Below are positions 44,220-56,076 of a DNA stretch of 64,000 nt, piece by piece. The stretch's first letter is position 1. Every line of letters starts with the position of its first letter. The stretch comes from Ricinus communis (taxonomy: Eukaryota > Streptophyta > Magnoliopsida > Malpighiales > Euphorbiaceae), in assembly GCF_019578655.1 (NCBI RefSeq), contig NC_063260.1:16928001-16992000 (forward strand), given 5' to 3'. Made by a program: the position numbers and the translations under genes. The notes beneath the pieces are model-generated. The model ran no database searches, was not told the origin of the DNA, and was given only the letters and a program-made list of their open reading frames with translations.

Positions 44220-45619
44220 TGATACACGCTATCCATACACGGCAAAGTGCACCGATTGTATCAAGTAATATAATAATAAGTAAGAGTATCGTTCCACTAG
44301 GGACCTAGTTTTGAATACTACCTTCAATTTTATACTAATGTTTAGCAATCAAAATGTTGTTTGAGTGTAATTATATTTAAAAGTGAAATAATCTTTAAAA
44401 TAAAGATTAAAAGGATTAGTAAATTTATCAAGGGTAAAACCTATTTAGATAGTGAATCCCCCTAACAAGTTAAGTATTTCATGAAACAAACAGCAATTAA
44501 TTCAAATCAAGAGTTGAGTTGGCATTCCACAAAATTAGGATTAAATCTTTCTCAAGTGATTAAACCCCTATTCCTAAGATGAGGGAGAATGATCTCTTCT
44601 CAAACCCACTCACTTAGGTCATGCATTAAGATTAAGAAACTATTGAATCAAAGGATCTTGTAGATCTATCTCTAGTATCTCAATCAATTCTCAATCCCTA
44701 AGATGTGATTAATTTATAAAATGTTATCTCTAATCAGTTTATGAAAATAAATCCCAATCAATATGATGATTTATCAATTGAAATAGATAATAAAGTAATT
44801 AGAGGGATAACACAACTCATGAAAAAGATTAATTGCACTAACTTTAAATTAATTTATATAAAATAAATTAGGGTTCATCAAAACCTAAATAGCAAGAAGA
44901 TTAGTTCCTATACATTACAATAAAGAAGTAAAGATAAAGAAAAGAAGATCTCAAACTAGTCGTGGAAGAGTAGAAATGACAATCTTCAATTTTGAATCCT
45001 TAATTTTGATAAGCGATGAAGGAGATGATGTTCTTCCTTGAGAAAACACCAATCAAAACCCTAGAAATGAAACAAAAATTAAGTTTCTAAGTGTTTCTCT
45101 CTCTAGAAATGAAAATATGATGGAGTTCCCCTAAGAAAACCCAAAAGTTTGCTTAAATAGTGTGTTTTTACAGAACCACACAGGTACCACACGGCCGTGT
45201 GGCGTCCTCATCCAAAATCCATACTAAAAGATATCTTTTATCCACACGGGAAGGGCACACACAGGCGTGTTCTCTTATCGTGTCATTCTTTGAACAATAT
45301 GTCATCTTATGCAAACTCACATAGGCAGGACACGAGCATGTGCCTTCCGTGTCATGCAAACCAACATTCTGCCACTTTTAACACTTCACATGGGAAGCTC
45401 CTTCCTGTGTCATGCCCGTGTGACACTCTTATCCTCAATGGTAGGTGCCCTTTGGCTAATTTTTCTTGTACTTTGAAGCTAAAACTTCATTCCATCAAGC
45501 AAGCTTGCCAAATACCTAAAATGAAATTGAAAATAAAGTCTGACAAACAAATTAAACTCAATTTAAGGTGAAACCGAGGTAAAACAAGCTTCAAAAGTAA
45601 GTGGTACCAGCACTTATCA
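44220..45619 (-). repeat. 5' LTR of the truncated gypsy element
   Basis: Plus-strand TGATACACGC...CACTTATCA, 1,400 bp. Near 45178-45430 it has CACACGGCCGTGTGG, CACACAGGCGTGTTC and related GC-rich palindromic words. The open frame 45197-45571 is within the LTR and has no known domain. Confidence 0.7.
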
Positions 45620-46139
45620 TCACTTTTTCTTTAAGAAATGAATTTCTTCTTGATCATATGCACGACTACCCTTCGAACGCGTTCGTTAAAATTTTTATAA
45701 TTGTTAGATTGTATTTATAAAATTGCGAGCGCGACAAAAATGATCATGAGATCATGAGTATGACTTTGAAAGATTTTATAACTGGTAAGAATTTTTTAAA
45801 ATTGTGATCACGACACTCTTATAGTAGTCGTAACTATAACATTTCCTAAAGAATTCTAGCCGTTACAAATTTTCAAAATTTTTAAATGCTTTTGAACTGG
45901 CTTCTTGAATTTTTCCTTTATAAAATCCATCAAAAAGTGTCCTTATCATCTTGCAAGCACTTTTTCTCTTATTTTAAGTAAGTTCTAAGGATTTTTAAGC
46001 TCTTTCTCCCCTTCTTACTTTTCTCTCTTTACTTTTTCATTCATCATCATCTTTTTCTTTCATTTTTCTTCAATCACTTTCATGGCACCTAAGACCTAAG
46101 GCTATAAGAGTGACAAGGGCAAGGGAATAGCCTCTTCCA
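45620..46139. other. Non-coding stretch, probable degraded retroelement leader
   Basis: It has a pyrimidine-rich run (46000-46075) followed by ATGGCACCTAAGACCTAAGG, a possible gag start (M-A-P-K-T) that meets a stop at once. No gene is supported. Confidence 0.4.
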
Positions 46140-46303
46140 TAAATGGCTATTCATCCCAGTTTCCACTATACTCCAATGCACAAGCCCGTAGCATGTCCTC
46201 AAAAGTTCAAATAGCTCTATTAGATTGCCCATTTGTCTGTGGATGAGAAGCAGTAGTGAAATATAATTTAGTCCCCATTGCCGCTTGTAAGCTCTTCCAT
46301 AAG
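46140..46303 (-). pseudogene. Chromovirus-like integrase fragment, left of the solo LTR
   Basis: Minus-strand translation WKSLQAAMGTKLYFTTASHP, then QTNGQS and LRACALEYSGNWDE. This is the end of the integrase core in plant Ty3/gypsy elements of the chromovirus type, including the catalytic-Glu neighbourhood (HPQTDGQSER), where a stop replaces or follows the Glu position. It continues the element whose main part lies at 49413-53030. Confidence 0.8.
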
Positions 46304-46308
46304 TGAGA

Positions 46309-49300
46309 TGTAATACTCGAAATTTTTCTTTAATAAAGATAATATTAATAATGATTAATTAATGAGTTTTTATTTAAGTTAACTTTAGCTTCATTTTTAT
46401 TTGGTTTAATTTGAAATCATTTAATGGAAATTTTAATATTAGTTAATTAAATGAATTATTATTCTATACCGAATTAGTTTGAAATTTTAAGAATTAATTA
46501 AGTAAATTATTTGAAGGGTAGATTATATTTTGGTTATTCTAATTTTTTTCCAATGTATATGTATATGTATAAATAAAATTATATATATTGGAAAATTTTG
46601 GAAGAAATTGTAAAGGATGTTTTTATAAAAGAATTATGGGGAAATTGGTATTTTAATTGGCTAGTGGTATTAAAATTTAAGTTGGAAAATAATTAGTAAT
46701 TTGATTATTTAATTTAATTGTGTGTAGAACTTAATTGGAAAATTATTTTTGGATGAGGATTAAAAGTATAATTTTATTTTTATGGAGTTTTAATAGAAAT
46801 TTATGAGTTTGGTATTTTTTGTAAATAAATATGTCGGTCAGGGGTATTTAAGTAATTATATATTTTCAATAATTTTAATTTGGCCCAAATTGAATAGTTA
46901 GGGACTAAATTGAAAGGCTAAAAAGAAGTTTAGGGGTTAAATTGGAATTTTACAGGATGAAATTGTAAGTAATTGAAAAGGTTAAGGGACCTAGTTGTAA
47001 TAAGAAAAAGTTCAGGGGTCAAATGTCGATATTGAAAGAAAGGAAAGAAGGATTGGGGAAAGAGAAAGGAAAAATCAGGGAGAGAGAGGGAGACATCGGG
47101 AAGCGGAAGGAAGAAGGCGGAGTCCGAGTGCCGGGCGCGAGTGGCCGACGGCCGGAAGCGCAAGGAAGGCGGCCGGCCGTACTGCTTCCCATGGCCTTTC
47201 TGACCGATCTCGGTGGTGATCGGCTCCTTTTGGAGAGAGCTTCCTTTTGGCGGTGGCGGTGTCAGTTTTAGTGGCCGGAGGAGGGAGTTCCGGCGAAGTG
47301 GTGGCAGCCGTGTCTTGGGCATTTCCGGCGAGATGTGGATGATCAGAGGACATATCCCGACTCTCCTCAGCTCAAGCTTCGAAATGGCACCGGTTTCGTG
47401 GCGATTGGACTTCGTTTGTAAATTGACGGCCGAGATCGTCCGCAAATCTCTCCGGATGATCGAGTGTCAGATCGAAAAATCGGAAGCGGGGATCGTCATC
47501 AGCGCGTCGTTGTGAGTCTGATGGTATGTTCGGATCGTCGATCGGACTCCGGCGGCTGAAGGCGAGTCGACCGAGCGATCGAGCGTCTCGGTAATTTTCT
47601 CTGGCCTGAAATTTTGGAAATTCTTGGTTTAATTGTGTGTCTATTGGATTATATTGATTATTTGATGATATTGTTGAGTTAAAAATAATTGTCTGTCAGT
47701 TTGCCTGCCTCATGTTTTATGCTGTGTAGCGGAGTCGGAAAAATAGTGAAGTTTGTGGACCCGACTCCTGTTGTTTAAATTGTTGGATATTTGAAGTGTT
47801 TTTCTGGCAGGTCCTGGACCTATTTTTACGGGGGGTAATATCCGTATTGTAGGGGAGGTTCTGCCGGATTTTCGGTAGAATTCTCCCGAGTCAAGATTCT
47901 TAGACAGTCAGTCCTAGGAGTCTAGACCTAGGATTAATGATCGATTGTTTCAGCGTTTTGATAAATTATTTTTCGTGACTAGATAGTCCGTTTGTTCGGC
48001 TCGCTCCAACCGAGGCACCGGAGCAGAGTTAGGAGGTCGCCAAACCTGTGAGTTAAAGTTATATATCGCTTATGCATGTTTCATGCATAAAATTTGATTT
48101 GCTACTCTGATTATTCATTTGCAATTTCAATTTTTTATTTAATTATTATTATTATTTGCATGATGCTTTTAATTACTATTTAAATATGTTTTTTCTTTAT
48201 CACCAATTTTAATATTGCATGATGACTTAGGATGGGACGGCAGTAGAACATAGGAGTTGGATGAGTGTTCCAATATAAATCTGAGAGAGATAGGGAAAGG
48301 GTAAAGAGGTAAAAAATTTAAGAAAGAAAGATTAGGACCTGCCCTGGTCGAGCATCGCTCTCTAGGCTTAGTTGAGTGTGATTGCCGGAGTAAAGGTCCC
48401 TGATCGAGCTTTGCTCTCTGCGCGCCGGCTTATTTAGAAATTTAAGTGACCAGACTGGAGGTAAGGTCCCTGATCAAGCTTGCTCTCTGGGCGCTAGTCT
48501 TATTGGATAAGAGAGCCGAAAAGCTAAGGCTGAGAGTTAAGTGACCAGGCTGGAGGTAAGGTCCCTGATCGTGCTTTGCTCTCTGGGCGCTAGTCCTGTT
48601 GGAATGAGAGAGTTGAGATATAAGTGACCAGGCTGGAGGTAAGGTCCCTGATCGAGCTTTGCTCTCTGGGCGCCAGTCCTGTTGGAATGAAAGAGTTGAG
48701 ATATAAGTGACCAGGCTGGAGGTAAGGTCCCTGATCGAGCTTTGCTCTCTGGGCGCCAGTCCTGTTTGAATGAGAGAGTTGAGATATTAGAATTGAGCTT
48801 GGTCGAGACGTGAGTTTTGAAATTGATCGAGATGTTGAGTTGGGATTAGGGTTCTACTGAAGTACTCCGTCTCGTTGCGTGTGGAATAATTTTTGTTTAA
48901 GCATGGCATGACACATATATTTTAACATGACACGTATGGTTCGCGTGATTTATTAATTATTTTAAAATTAAATAAATGTGATATTGAGATGTTTGAAACT
49001 GTTTTAGATATATGATTTTAGCTCACTCTCGAGACTGACAGTCTCCATTTACCGTTTTTCAGATTCGTGACTGTTAGTCTTCCCGCGACTCTTACTCATT
49101 AACCCGACTTCTTCATCATCGAGTGGTGTTTGATTTGGTATGTCAAATTGTAAAAATCTTAGATTCTCTGCAGTTGCAATAGTAGAGGCATCAGTTGTAA
49201 ATTTTATGAGTTTCAGGTCTTGCCTAATTTTTCTTGGCAGACCGAATTAATTATAAATTTAATGGTTACAAAATTATGGAATCAATAGTATTAATTGAGA

Positions 49301-49407
49301 TGAGATTTGTTTAAGTCAGTGAGTGTCAGGCTTACTACGGGATTCGGTGACTTTACGCCTACCCATTCCCTAGTGCTGGTCACGGGTCCACAGAGTGGGT
49401 CGTGACA
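46309..49407 (+). repeat. 3.1-kb solo LTR with perfect TGAGA target duplication
   Basis: TGTAATACTCGAAATTTTTC...GGTCGTGACA, flanked by TGAGA at 46304-46308 and 49408-49412. Ends and length fit Tekay/Del-type chromovirus LTRs. The 46850-47580 part is unusual in being locally GC-rich, so open frames such as 46930-47445 (minus), 47023-47271 and 47213-47515 appear there without any known domain. It holds the tandem array at 48330-48790. Confidence 0.9.
48330..48790. repeat. 83-bp tandem repeat inside the solo LTR
   Basis: Units beginning GTGACCAGGCTGGAGGTAAG start at 48446, 48541, 48624 and 48707 (spacings 95, 83 and 83). A diverged unit precedes them from about 48330. Each has GGTCCCTGATCGAGCTTTGC and CTCTCTGGGCGC. 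Confidence 0.92.
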
Positions 49408-49412
49408 TGAGA

Positions 49413-51762
49413 TGTAAACCGAAGATCCTTGTGGGTGATTGATGTTCTGCTTTCACTTGCTGACAAGTTATGCATCTAGCCACATATTTTGCAACTTCCT
49501 TCTTCATGCCCGACCACCAGTAATGTGGTTTCAAATTATTGTACATTTTCGTACTCCTTGGGTGCATTAAATATGGAGAATTGTGAGTCTCCTAGAGAAT
49601 CTTCTATTTCGATTCTGCCACATTAAGTACATATATCTTGGTTTTCATAACTCATATTCCATCATCTCTCTCCACTAGTCCACTTGTCTTACCATCTTGT
49701 ACCTTATTATGTAACTTCTTCAAGTATACATCATTACTTTGTGCCTATTTGATCTCATCAATTATATGGGGGATAGTCTTCATTGTAGCCAATAATACCC
49801 CATTCTTTTATTAAAAAATGCATATCCATAGCTCTCAGTGAAATTAAGGAATTCATCTGATATGAAATTATACCTGCAACTCTTTCTAGAGTCTTCATGC
49901 TAAGTGCATCTGCCACAACATTTGCTCTGCCTGGGTGATAATTAATGGTACAATCACAGTCCTTCAACAATTCCATCCATCTTTGTTGCTTGAGGTTCAA
50001 ATCTTTTGTTATAGGTATGTACTTCAAGCTTTTGTAGTCGATGAATATGCAAAATGTCTCTCCATAAAGGTAAGGTCTCCAAGTTTTCAAAGCATGCACA
50101 ATTGCAGCCAATTCTAAATCATGTGTGGGATAATGTTATTCATGAGGTTTGAGTTGTCTAGAGGCATAAGCAATAACCCTTCTATTCTGCATCAATACAC
50201 AACCTAAACCATTAAGTGAAGCATCTGTATAAACTACATATTCTCCTCCTTGCATAGGTAATGTAAGTACGGGTGTTGTAATCAATCTATTTTTCAACTC
50301 CTCAAAACTGACTTGACATTTATCATTCCACTGGAAAGTCACTTGTTTCTTCAACAGATTAGTCAATGGCTTGGCTAAAATTGAGAAGTTCTTCACAAAT
50401 CTTCTATAGTATCCTGCTAATCCTAGAAAATTGTGGACTTACAAAATATTCTTCGGTCATTCCCACTCTTGAAATAGCCTTCACTTTAGAAGGGTCTAGT
50501 TGAACACCCTGTGCAGATACAATATGCCCCAAAGATGCAATGTCATTCATCCAAAATTCACATTTACTAAACTTACCATATAGCTGCTTTCCTCTCAGAA
50601 GTTGTAATGTTGTTCTTAAATGATGTTCATGCTCTTCCAAACTACCGGAGTATATCAGAATATCATCAATAAACACAATCATAAATTGATCAAGATACGG
50701 TTGGAAAATATTATTCATCAAAGACATAAATACTGCAGGAGCATTAGTCAAGCCAAATGGCATAACAATAAATTCATAATGACCATATCGTGTCCGAAAT
50801 GTTGTTTTAGGTATAGAAGTCTCTCAAACCCTTAATTGCCAATATCCGGATCTAAAGTCAATTATGGAAAATACAGTTGCCCCTCTGAGTTGATCAAGCA
50901 AATCATTAATGCGAGGTAAAGGATATTTATTCTTGATTGTAACTTGGTTCAAATTTTTATAATCAATGTAAAGTCACATACTTCTGTCTTTTTTCTTCAT
51001 AAATAACACTGGAGCTCCCCACGGTGATATACTAGGTCAAATGTAATCCTTCTCCAACAAATCCTCAAGTTGATTCTTCAATTCTTGCAACTCTGTCGGT
51101 GCCATTCTGTAAGGTGCTATAGAAATAGGAGTAACTCCTAGAATAGTTTCAATTTCAAAATTTACCTCTCGCTGAGGTTGTAACCCCGGTAATTCCTCTA
51201 GAAATTCTCTGACTATCGATACCTCTGAAACCCTTAGACTAATAATTGTAGTGTCTATCACATTCACAAGATAAGCATTACACCTAGATTTCATTAAATG
51301 TAAAGCAGTAGTAGCATAAATCAAACATGTAGGCATAATTTTCCAGTCACTTATAAACACAGTTTTCATTTCCTCATCTATATCCATTTTTACTTCCTTC
51401 GTTAAACAATCAACTATAACATGATTTCTCAATAGCCAATCCATTCTCAATATTACATCAAAATCTTGCAAATTAATCACAATCAGGTCTACTGGCTTGT
51501 TAATATCATAAATCATCACAAAACAAGCCCTAACTACAGTATTCACAATGGTTACTCCTCCAGCAGGATTGAAACACAAATATCATGCCCCAAAGATTCT
51601 ATGCCACAATGCATTTTCAATGCAAAATCACATGAAATGAATAGACCCTGGGTCACATGTGCATCATGTCCACAAGTAAGAATTATACTAGTCACTATCT
51701 TTGGAAAAGTAGTTGCTTCATGCCTTGTAACCACATACACTCTTACCTGTGGCAAGGACTAA
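49413..51762 (-). pseudogene. Ty3/gypsy pol: protease, reverse transcriptase, ribonuclease H, integrase zinc domain
   Basis: Read right to left. Protease region 51755-51300 (ILTCGHDAHVTQGLFISCDF, then DLIVINLQDFDVILRMDWL); the expected Asp-Ser/Thr-Gly triad is not evident. Reverse transcriptase starts near 51120 (APYRMAPTELQELKNQL), continues through 50900 with stops, then [17 protein letters not shown] and catalytic [10 protein letters not shown] near 50675. Ribonuclease H 50396-49758 ([34 protein letters not shown]). Integrase H2C2 domain 49567-49430 (HPRSTKMYNNLKPHYWWSGM, CITCQQVKAEHQ). Many stops. After HQ the sequence jumps to a short novel stretch and then the solo LTR. Confidence 0.9.
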
Positions 51763-51879
51763 CTCACATCTTCAATCTAGATAATGTCGTTGTAGCTCCA
51801 CTTCTACCTCCCCTACCTCTTCCACGACCACTCGCTGTAGATACTACATTATCTCCAACACTATTATGTCCCCCCTGAA

Positions 51880-52640
51880 TGATAAATACTAGTCATTCCT
51901 CTACCTGTTGTACACTCATTGGTATAATGCCCGGGTTTCCCACATCTATAACAAGTCTACACTCTCGGTCCCCAACACTCTCTTGAGTGGGTCTTTCCAC
52001 AAGTGCCATAAACAGATGCATGCCCTCTACTTGAAAACCTAGAAATAATCTATACGTTCACTGACCCTCCACTTCTACCCGAAGTCATACTACTTGGTCC
52101 TCTAAATTGATAACTGCCATTGCCTTTGAAACCTCCTCGTTGACTTCCTAATCCTTCCCTAGGTGTAAATGAGGTACCTTGGATAAAGATGGAGTAAATG
52201 TCCCAGTTGTCTTCTTTTTCTTTACTTCCATTATATTCCTTTCTAGGAATTTTTATCTACTCTTGTTGCAACTTCTTGTAAAGCAATAAAGGTAGGTGGT
52301 TGCATTGTCAACTTCTCTCGTATCTCCAATCTCAAACCCCTCTCAAATCTATTTTTCTTTAGTTCATTAGTTGCCATTTCCTCCGATGCATACCTGGATA
52401 ACCTTGTAAATTGTAATTCATAGTCGGCAACAGACATCTCATTTTGCTTCAATTCAAGGAATTCAAGCTTCTTCCTCTCTTGATATATTGGTGGCATATA
52501 CTTCACCTTGAACTCCTTCAGGAATTCTTCCCATGTCATGGTCAATGGTTGTGCCTAGCTACCCGGGAATGCCTCCCACCAGTTTCTTGCATCTTATGCA
52601 AGTGTGTCCAGTGGAGGTGGATGTTGTTACTGTTGAGCTA
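51880..52640 (-). pseudogene. Ty3/gypsy gag with CCHC knuckle
   Basis: Frame 52545-52243 reads TWEEFLKEFKVKYMPPIYQE, then FLELKQNEMSVADYELQFTR and RFERGLRLEIREKL: the retrotransposon Gag core. A knuckle CYRCGKPGHYTNEC is encoded at about 51950-51910 on the same strand. It lies between the primer site and protease as expected. Frameshifts or stops separate the pieces. Confidence 0.88.
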
Positions 52641-53030
52641 ATCTTCTTAACTCTTCAGCTATTTGTTGAGCATACCTATCAACTCTTCCTCGTGGCGGTT
52701 CATTTTCATTCACCTGTTCTTATTCAACATGATGTGCATGAACTGACTCATGTGAACCTACTAGGCTAGTAAAGTGTTCATCCATGCCTATATCATTAAC
52801 AAACTTTACTGTAATGAATGCTTTATGCTTAATTACTATATGCTTGCATGATGTGATCTCAATCGCCTCTATTCCCATCAATTTATTCACATAAGCATTT
52901 TGAACATTACAACATATTAACAATTCTAATTTATATTCACATATCACAAACACATACACTTCCAATAGCATAACACAAATACATACATGCATACTTATAC
53001 TCATTCTCATGTCTTAATGGTCTAATCCCC

Positions 53031-53042
53031 GCTCTAATACCA
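53031..53042 (-). other. Degenerate tRNA-Met primer-binding site
   Basis: Minus strand TGGTATTAGAGC, one transition from TGGTATCAGAGC, five bases from the LTR edge at 53048. Confidence 0.75.
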
Positions 53043-53047
53043 AAACC

Positions 53048-53229
53048 TGTCATGTCCAATAATCAAACATAGCAATTTCTATTCAATATAAACAAAGTTT
53101 AGTCTATTAAATACTTATAAAAATTTATAGGACAATAAGGCAGTCCTATTCTTTTATTCTTACCACTTCCTTGCCCTTGGACACACCTATTCATATATTC
53201 AGTATAAAGTACAATTCAATAACTGAGCA

Positions 53230-53279
<50 letters not shown>

Positions 53280-54140
53280 TCCTCAATCTCCCTAAAAATA
53301 TCTCAATTCATCAAATGATCATCTATACTTGATTTAATATGATGCATGAGATGAATAATAACACGACAACGTATTTATTTTTATAGGCAGCTTACAGGTA
53401 CTAAATTTAAAATTACGCCAGAAAGTGTATACAAATAATACAAATCTCATCTTTTTCAGAGTCAACTTACATCCATCTAAAAACTATATCAATAAGAATT
53501 ACATCAAAATCATTTATATAAATAAGTTATGATAATTTTAGTACAATTGCTCCAATTCCCGTCTCAGTAGAGCAGTAACAAGTTGTCTCTTAAACAACTA
53601 ATCGAATGGATGAATTTTCTCATGAAATTTTGTAGGCTTATAGATAACGTCTTAAAGTTTCCATAGACACTAAATTCACTAAATCTGGACTTATATAACT
53701 CAAGTTATAGTCAAAATACTGCAACTGTTTTACACATGTCAAAAATCAGAAACATGCAAATATCTATAATTCATGTAATCAAACATCAAATGATATGTTT
53801 TCCACAAAATTACACATGATTCATGCTATATCATGTCCTAATTACAGTATTACAAGTTTAAATCAAGTTTTTTTCTCTAATTATCCAAAAACTTAACTTA
53901 ATCACTCAAATAGATAGTTAAAGATAAACTCACATCTATTAAGCTTGTTGCTCTTAATTAAATCTATCAACAATGAAACTTTCTCTAAACCTCAATTATC
54001 TTCTCTATCAAAAGCTTCAAATGATGTTAATGGAGTTTGAGAAAAAGGAAAAAAAAAAGAATAGAAGAAGAAAGGAAGAAAAGGAAATAAAGTGATGATG
54101 GTAGAGATTATCAACTTACCTTTTTATATTTTTATTTATT

Positions 54141-54176
<36 letters not shown>

Positions 54177-54476
54177 GCCACTTATCACTTTCTTTTAAAG
54201 TGACACTTGTCTTCATAACTTTCTTTCCCATACAACCCTCACTATGAATTCTATCAATCAATTAACCCCTCACTCAAACTTATACTACAAATAACTCCTT
54301 TAACTATCCTTATAATTTTGTTCTCACTTAATTAAAATACCCATAAATTCTACTACACTCATATATCCTTCTATCACATAATACAGTGAAAGGTATTTTA
54401 TGAAATTATGATGCAAATGACATGTTTAATGATATGCTAATGCTTATTAATTATTATTTAAAGTACGGTTGTGGCA
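53048..54476 (-). repeat. LTR of the 46140-53030 element
   Basis: Minus strand TGCCACAACCG...ACATGACA, about 1.43 kb, followed by the primer site. It contains a TA microsatellite (about 53233-53276) and a TTTA/TTA repeat (about 54132-54176). On its other side it is preceded by a polypurine tract, which a 5' LTR should not have. Confidence 0.75.
53233..53276. repeat. TA microsatellite
   Basis: About 22 uninterrupted AT units. Confidence 0.97.
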
Positions 54477-54530
54477 ATTCTTCCCCACTTAGAAAATTTC
54501 GTTCTCGAAATTAACTACTCACCACCAGTC
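54477..54530 (-). other. Polypurine tract and pol 3' end of a second element copy
   Basis: Minus strand gives NFENEIF then a stop, followed by AAGTGGGGAAGAAT and the LTR start. This matches the pol end (NFEDE-x-F) plus polypurine tract of plant chromovirus-like elements. Only about 50 bases of that second copy survive. Confidence 0.6.
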
Positions 54531-55563
54531 ATGTCAAATAAGTTTGGGTATTTATCTTTCATATACTACCCTCAATCTAGTTAAAGGACTAAAACATAAT
54601 TTAAAATTATAAATTGATCCACAAATTTAATATTAAATATCAAATTCGTCCAAAATTGTATTTTCTTATCAAATTATAATAAAATCTTAGTTTTAGCACA
54701 AATTAATTTTAATGTGTAATAAAAATAATTAATTAATAGTTTTTATTTACTCTAACTGTTGTATTTTTAATTTAATTTAATTAGGATAAAATTTAAACAT
54801 TTTAAAACTACTTATATTTATAAAAATATTATTAAATTATTATATAATTTAATTTAAATTATAATATAAAATAAATATTTTTAGTTAAAAATATCATTTT
54901 TATTATTTTTATTATACAGTAGAGCTAGATTATATCAAATAAATATTCTACTTCAATTTGATAAAAAAATTAAAAATTTATGTTATATAATATATTAAAA
55001 TTGACAAATTTATTAAGATTATGATAATTTTATAATTTAAAAATAAATTTTTATATCAACAATTTGAATAAGATTAATATAAGCAAAATTTTATTTTTTA
55101 GTATAAGTGTTCAATAAAATATTAATTATTAAAAAATATTTTATTTAAATTTAATTTATGCAAAAATTTAATAATTTTATTTTGAAAAAATATATTTAAT
55201 ATGTTTAAATCTTTTCGAACTCGATTATACTAGAAATATGATGTTGAAATAAATAAAAAGGTATTCATTTTATTAATATTAAATCAATTTATATTAAAAA
55301 TTAAATAAAATTTTATTTTAATTAAAAAATCTAATAATTTTAAATTATCAATTTTATTAGTTGACTATATTGATTTTATATGAAAGGGTCTTATAAAAAT
55401 AATTTAGAAACAACTTCTATAAAAATTTTGTAATTGAAAGAACCAATCTCTGACCCGACTCATCCACAGGAATCGGAATCCAAAGAAGGTCCGACATGTT
55501 TAGGATGGATCTTTAGATTTCAATCTGAAATACACACTGATATTGTTACAGCAAAGTTGTGAA
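54531..55563. other. AT-rich region upstream of SWEETIE
   Basis: Extremely AT-rich to about 55430, with no gene. The promoter of the next gene should be here. The last 120 bases are more balanced and probably form the 5' leader. No obvious TATA box could be singled out among the many AT runs. Confidence 0.6.
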
Positions 55564-56037
55564 ATGACGAAGAACTACGTGAGAGAGAACGTACCTCTCT
55601 CGCGATTCGGCGTGCTAGTGGCACAACTAGAATCAATAGTCGCATCCTCTTCACAGCAATCCCCCGATCCTCTCCTCTGCTTCGATCTCCTCTCCGATCT
55701 CATCTCCGCTATCGACGAAGAGCCCAAGGTCATTTCCTGCCCTGTCCTTAGAACAATGCGTTTTCGCTTGTTCTTCTCTTTTTTTTTTTCTTAATTTTTT
55801 TTTATCTGGATTTCTTTTTACAGGAGTCAATTTTGTTGTGGCAAAGGAAATGTGAGGACGCGTTAAATTCATTGCTGGTTTTAGGTGCGAGACGACCGGT
55901 GCGTCATTTAGCATCGGTAGCAATGGCGAGGATTATATATAAAGGAGACGCTATTTCTATTTATTCTAGAGTTAGTACTCTTCAAGGCTTTCTTTCTGAT
56001 GGAAGGAAGAGTGAACCACAGAAAGTTTCTGGTTAGT

Positions 56038-56076
<39 letters not shown>

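Larger units (their letters stand above)
43490..45619 (-). mobile_element. Truncated Ty3/gypsy element: 5' LTR, primer site and gag only
   Basis: Minus-strand order is LTR (45619-44220), a mutated tRNA-Asp primer site, a leader, then a Gag fragment ending near 43490. The rest of the element and the second LTR are missing. End motifs and primer type match the 1-6051 element, so both belong to the same broad group of tRNA-Asp-primed plant gypsy elements. Confidence 0.72.

Noticed and set aside
45197..45571. 124-codon open frame
   Set aside because: Entirely inside the gypsy LTR 44220-45619, overlapping the palindrome cluster, without a known motif.
46930..47515. Overlapping open frames of 80-171 codons on both strands
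   Set aside because: They lie within the GC-rich part of a well-bounded solo LTR. High GC lowers stop frequency, and no domain is recognisable.
55543..55563. Seven extra N-terminal residues for SWEETIE
   Set aside because: The frame opens with TTG. The ATG at 55564 fits the conserved start.
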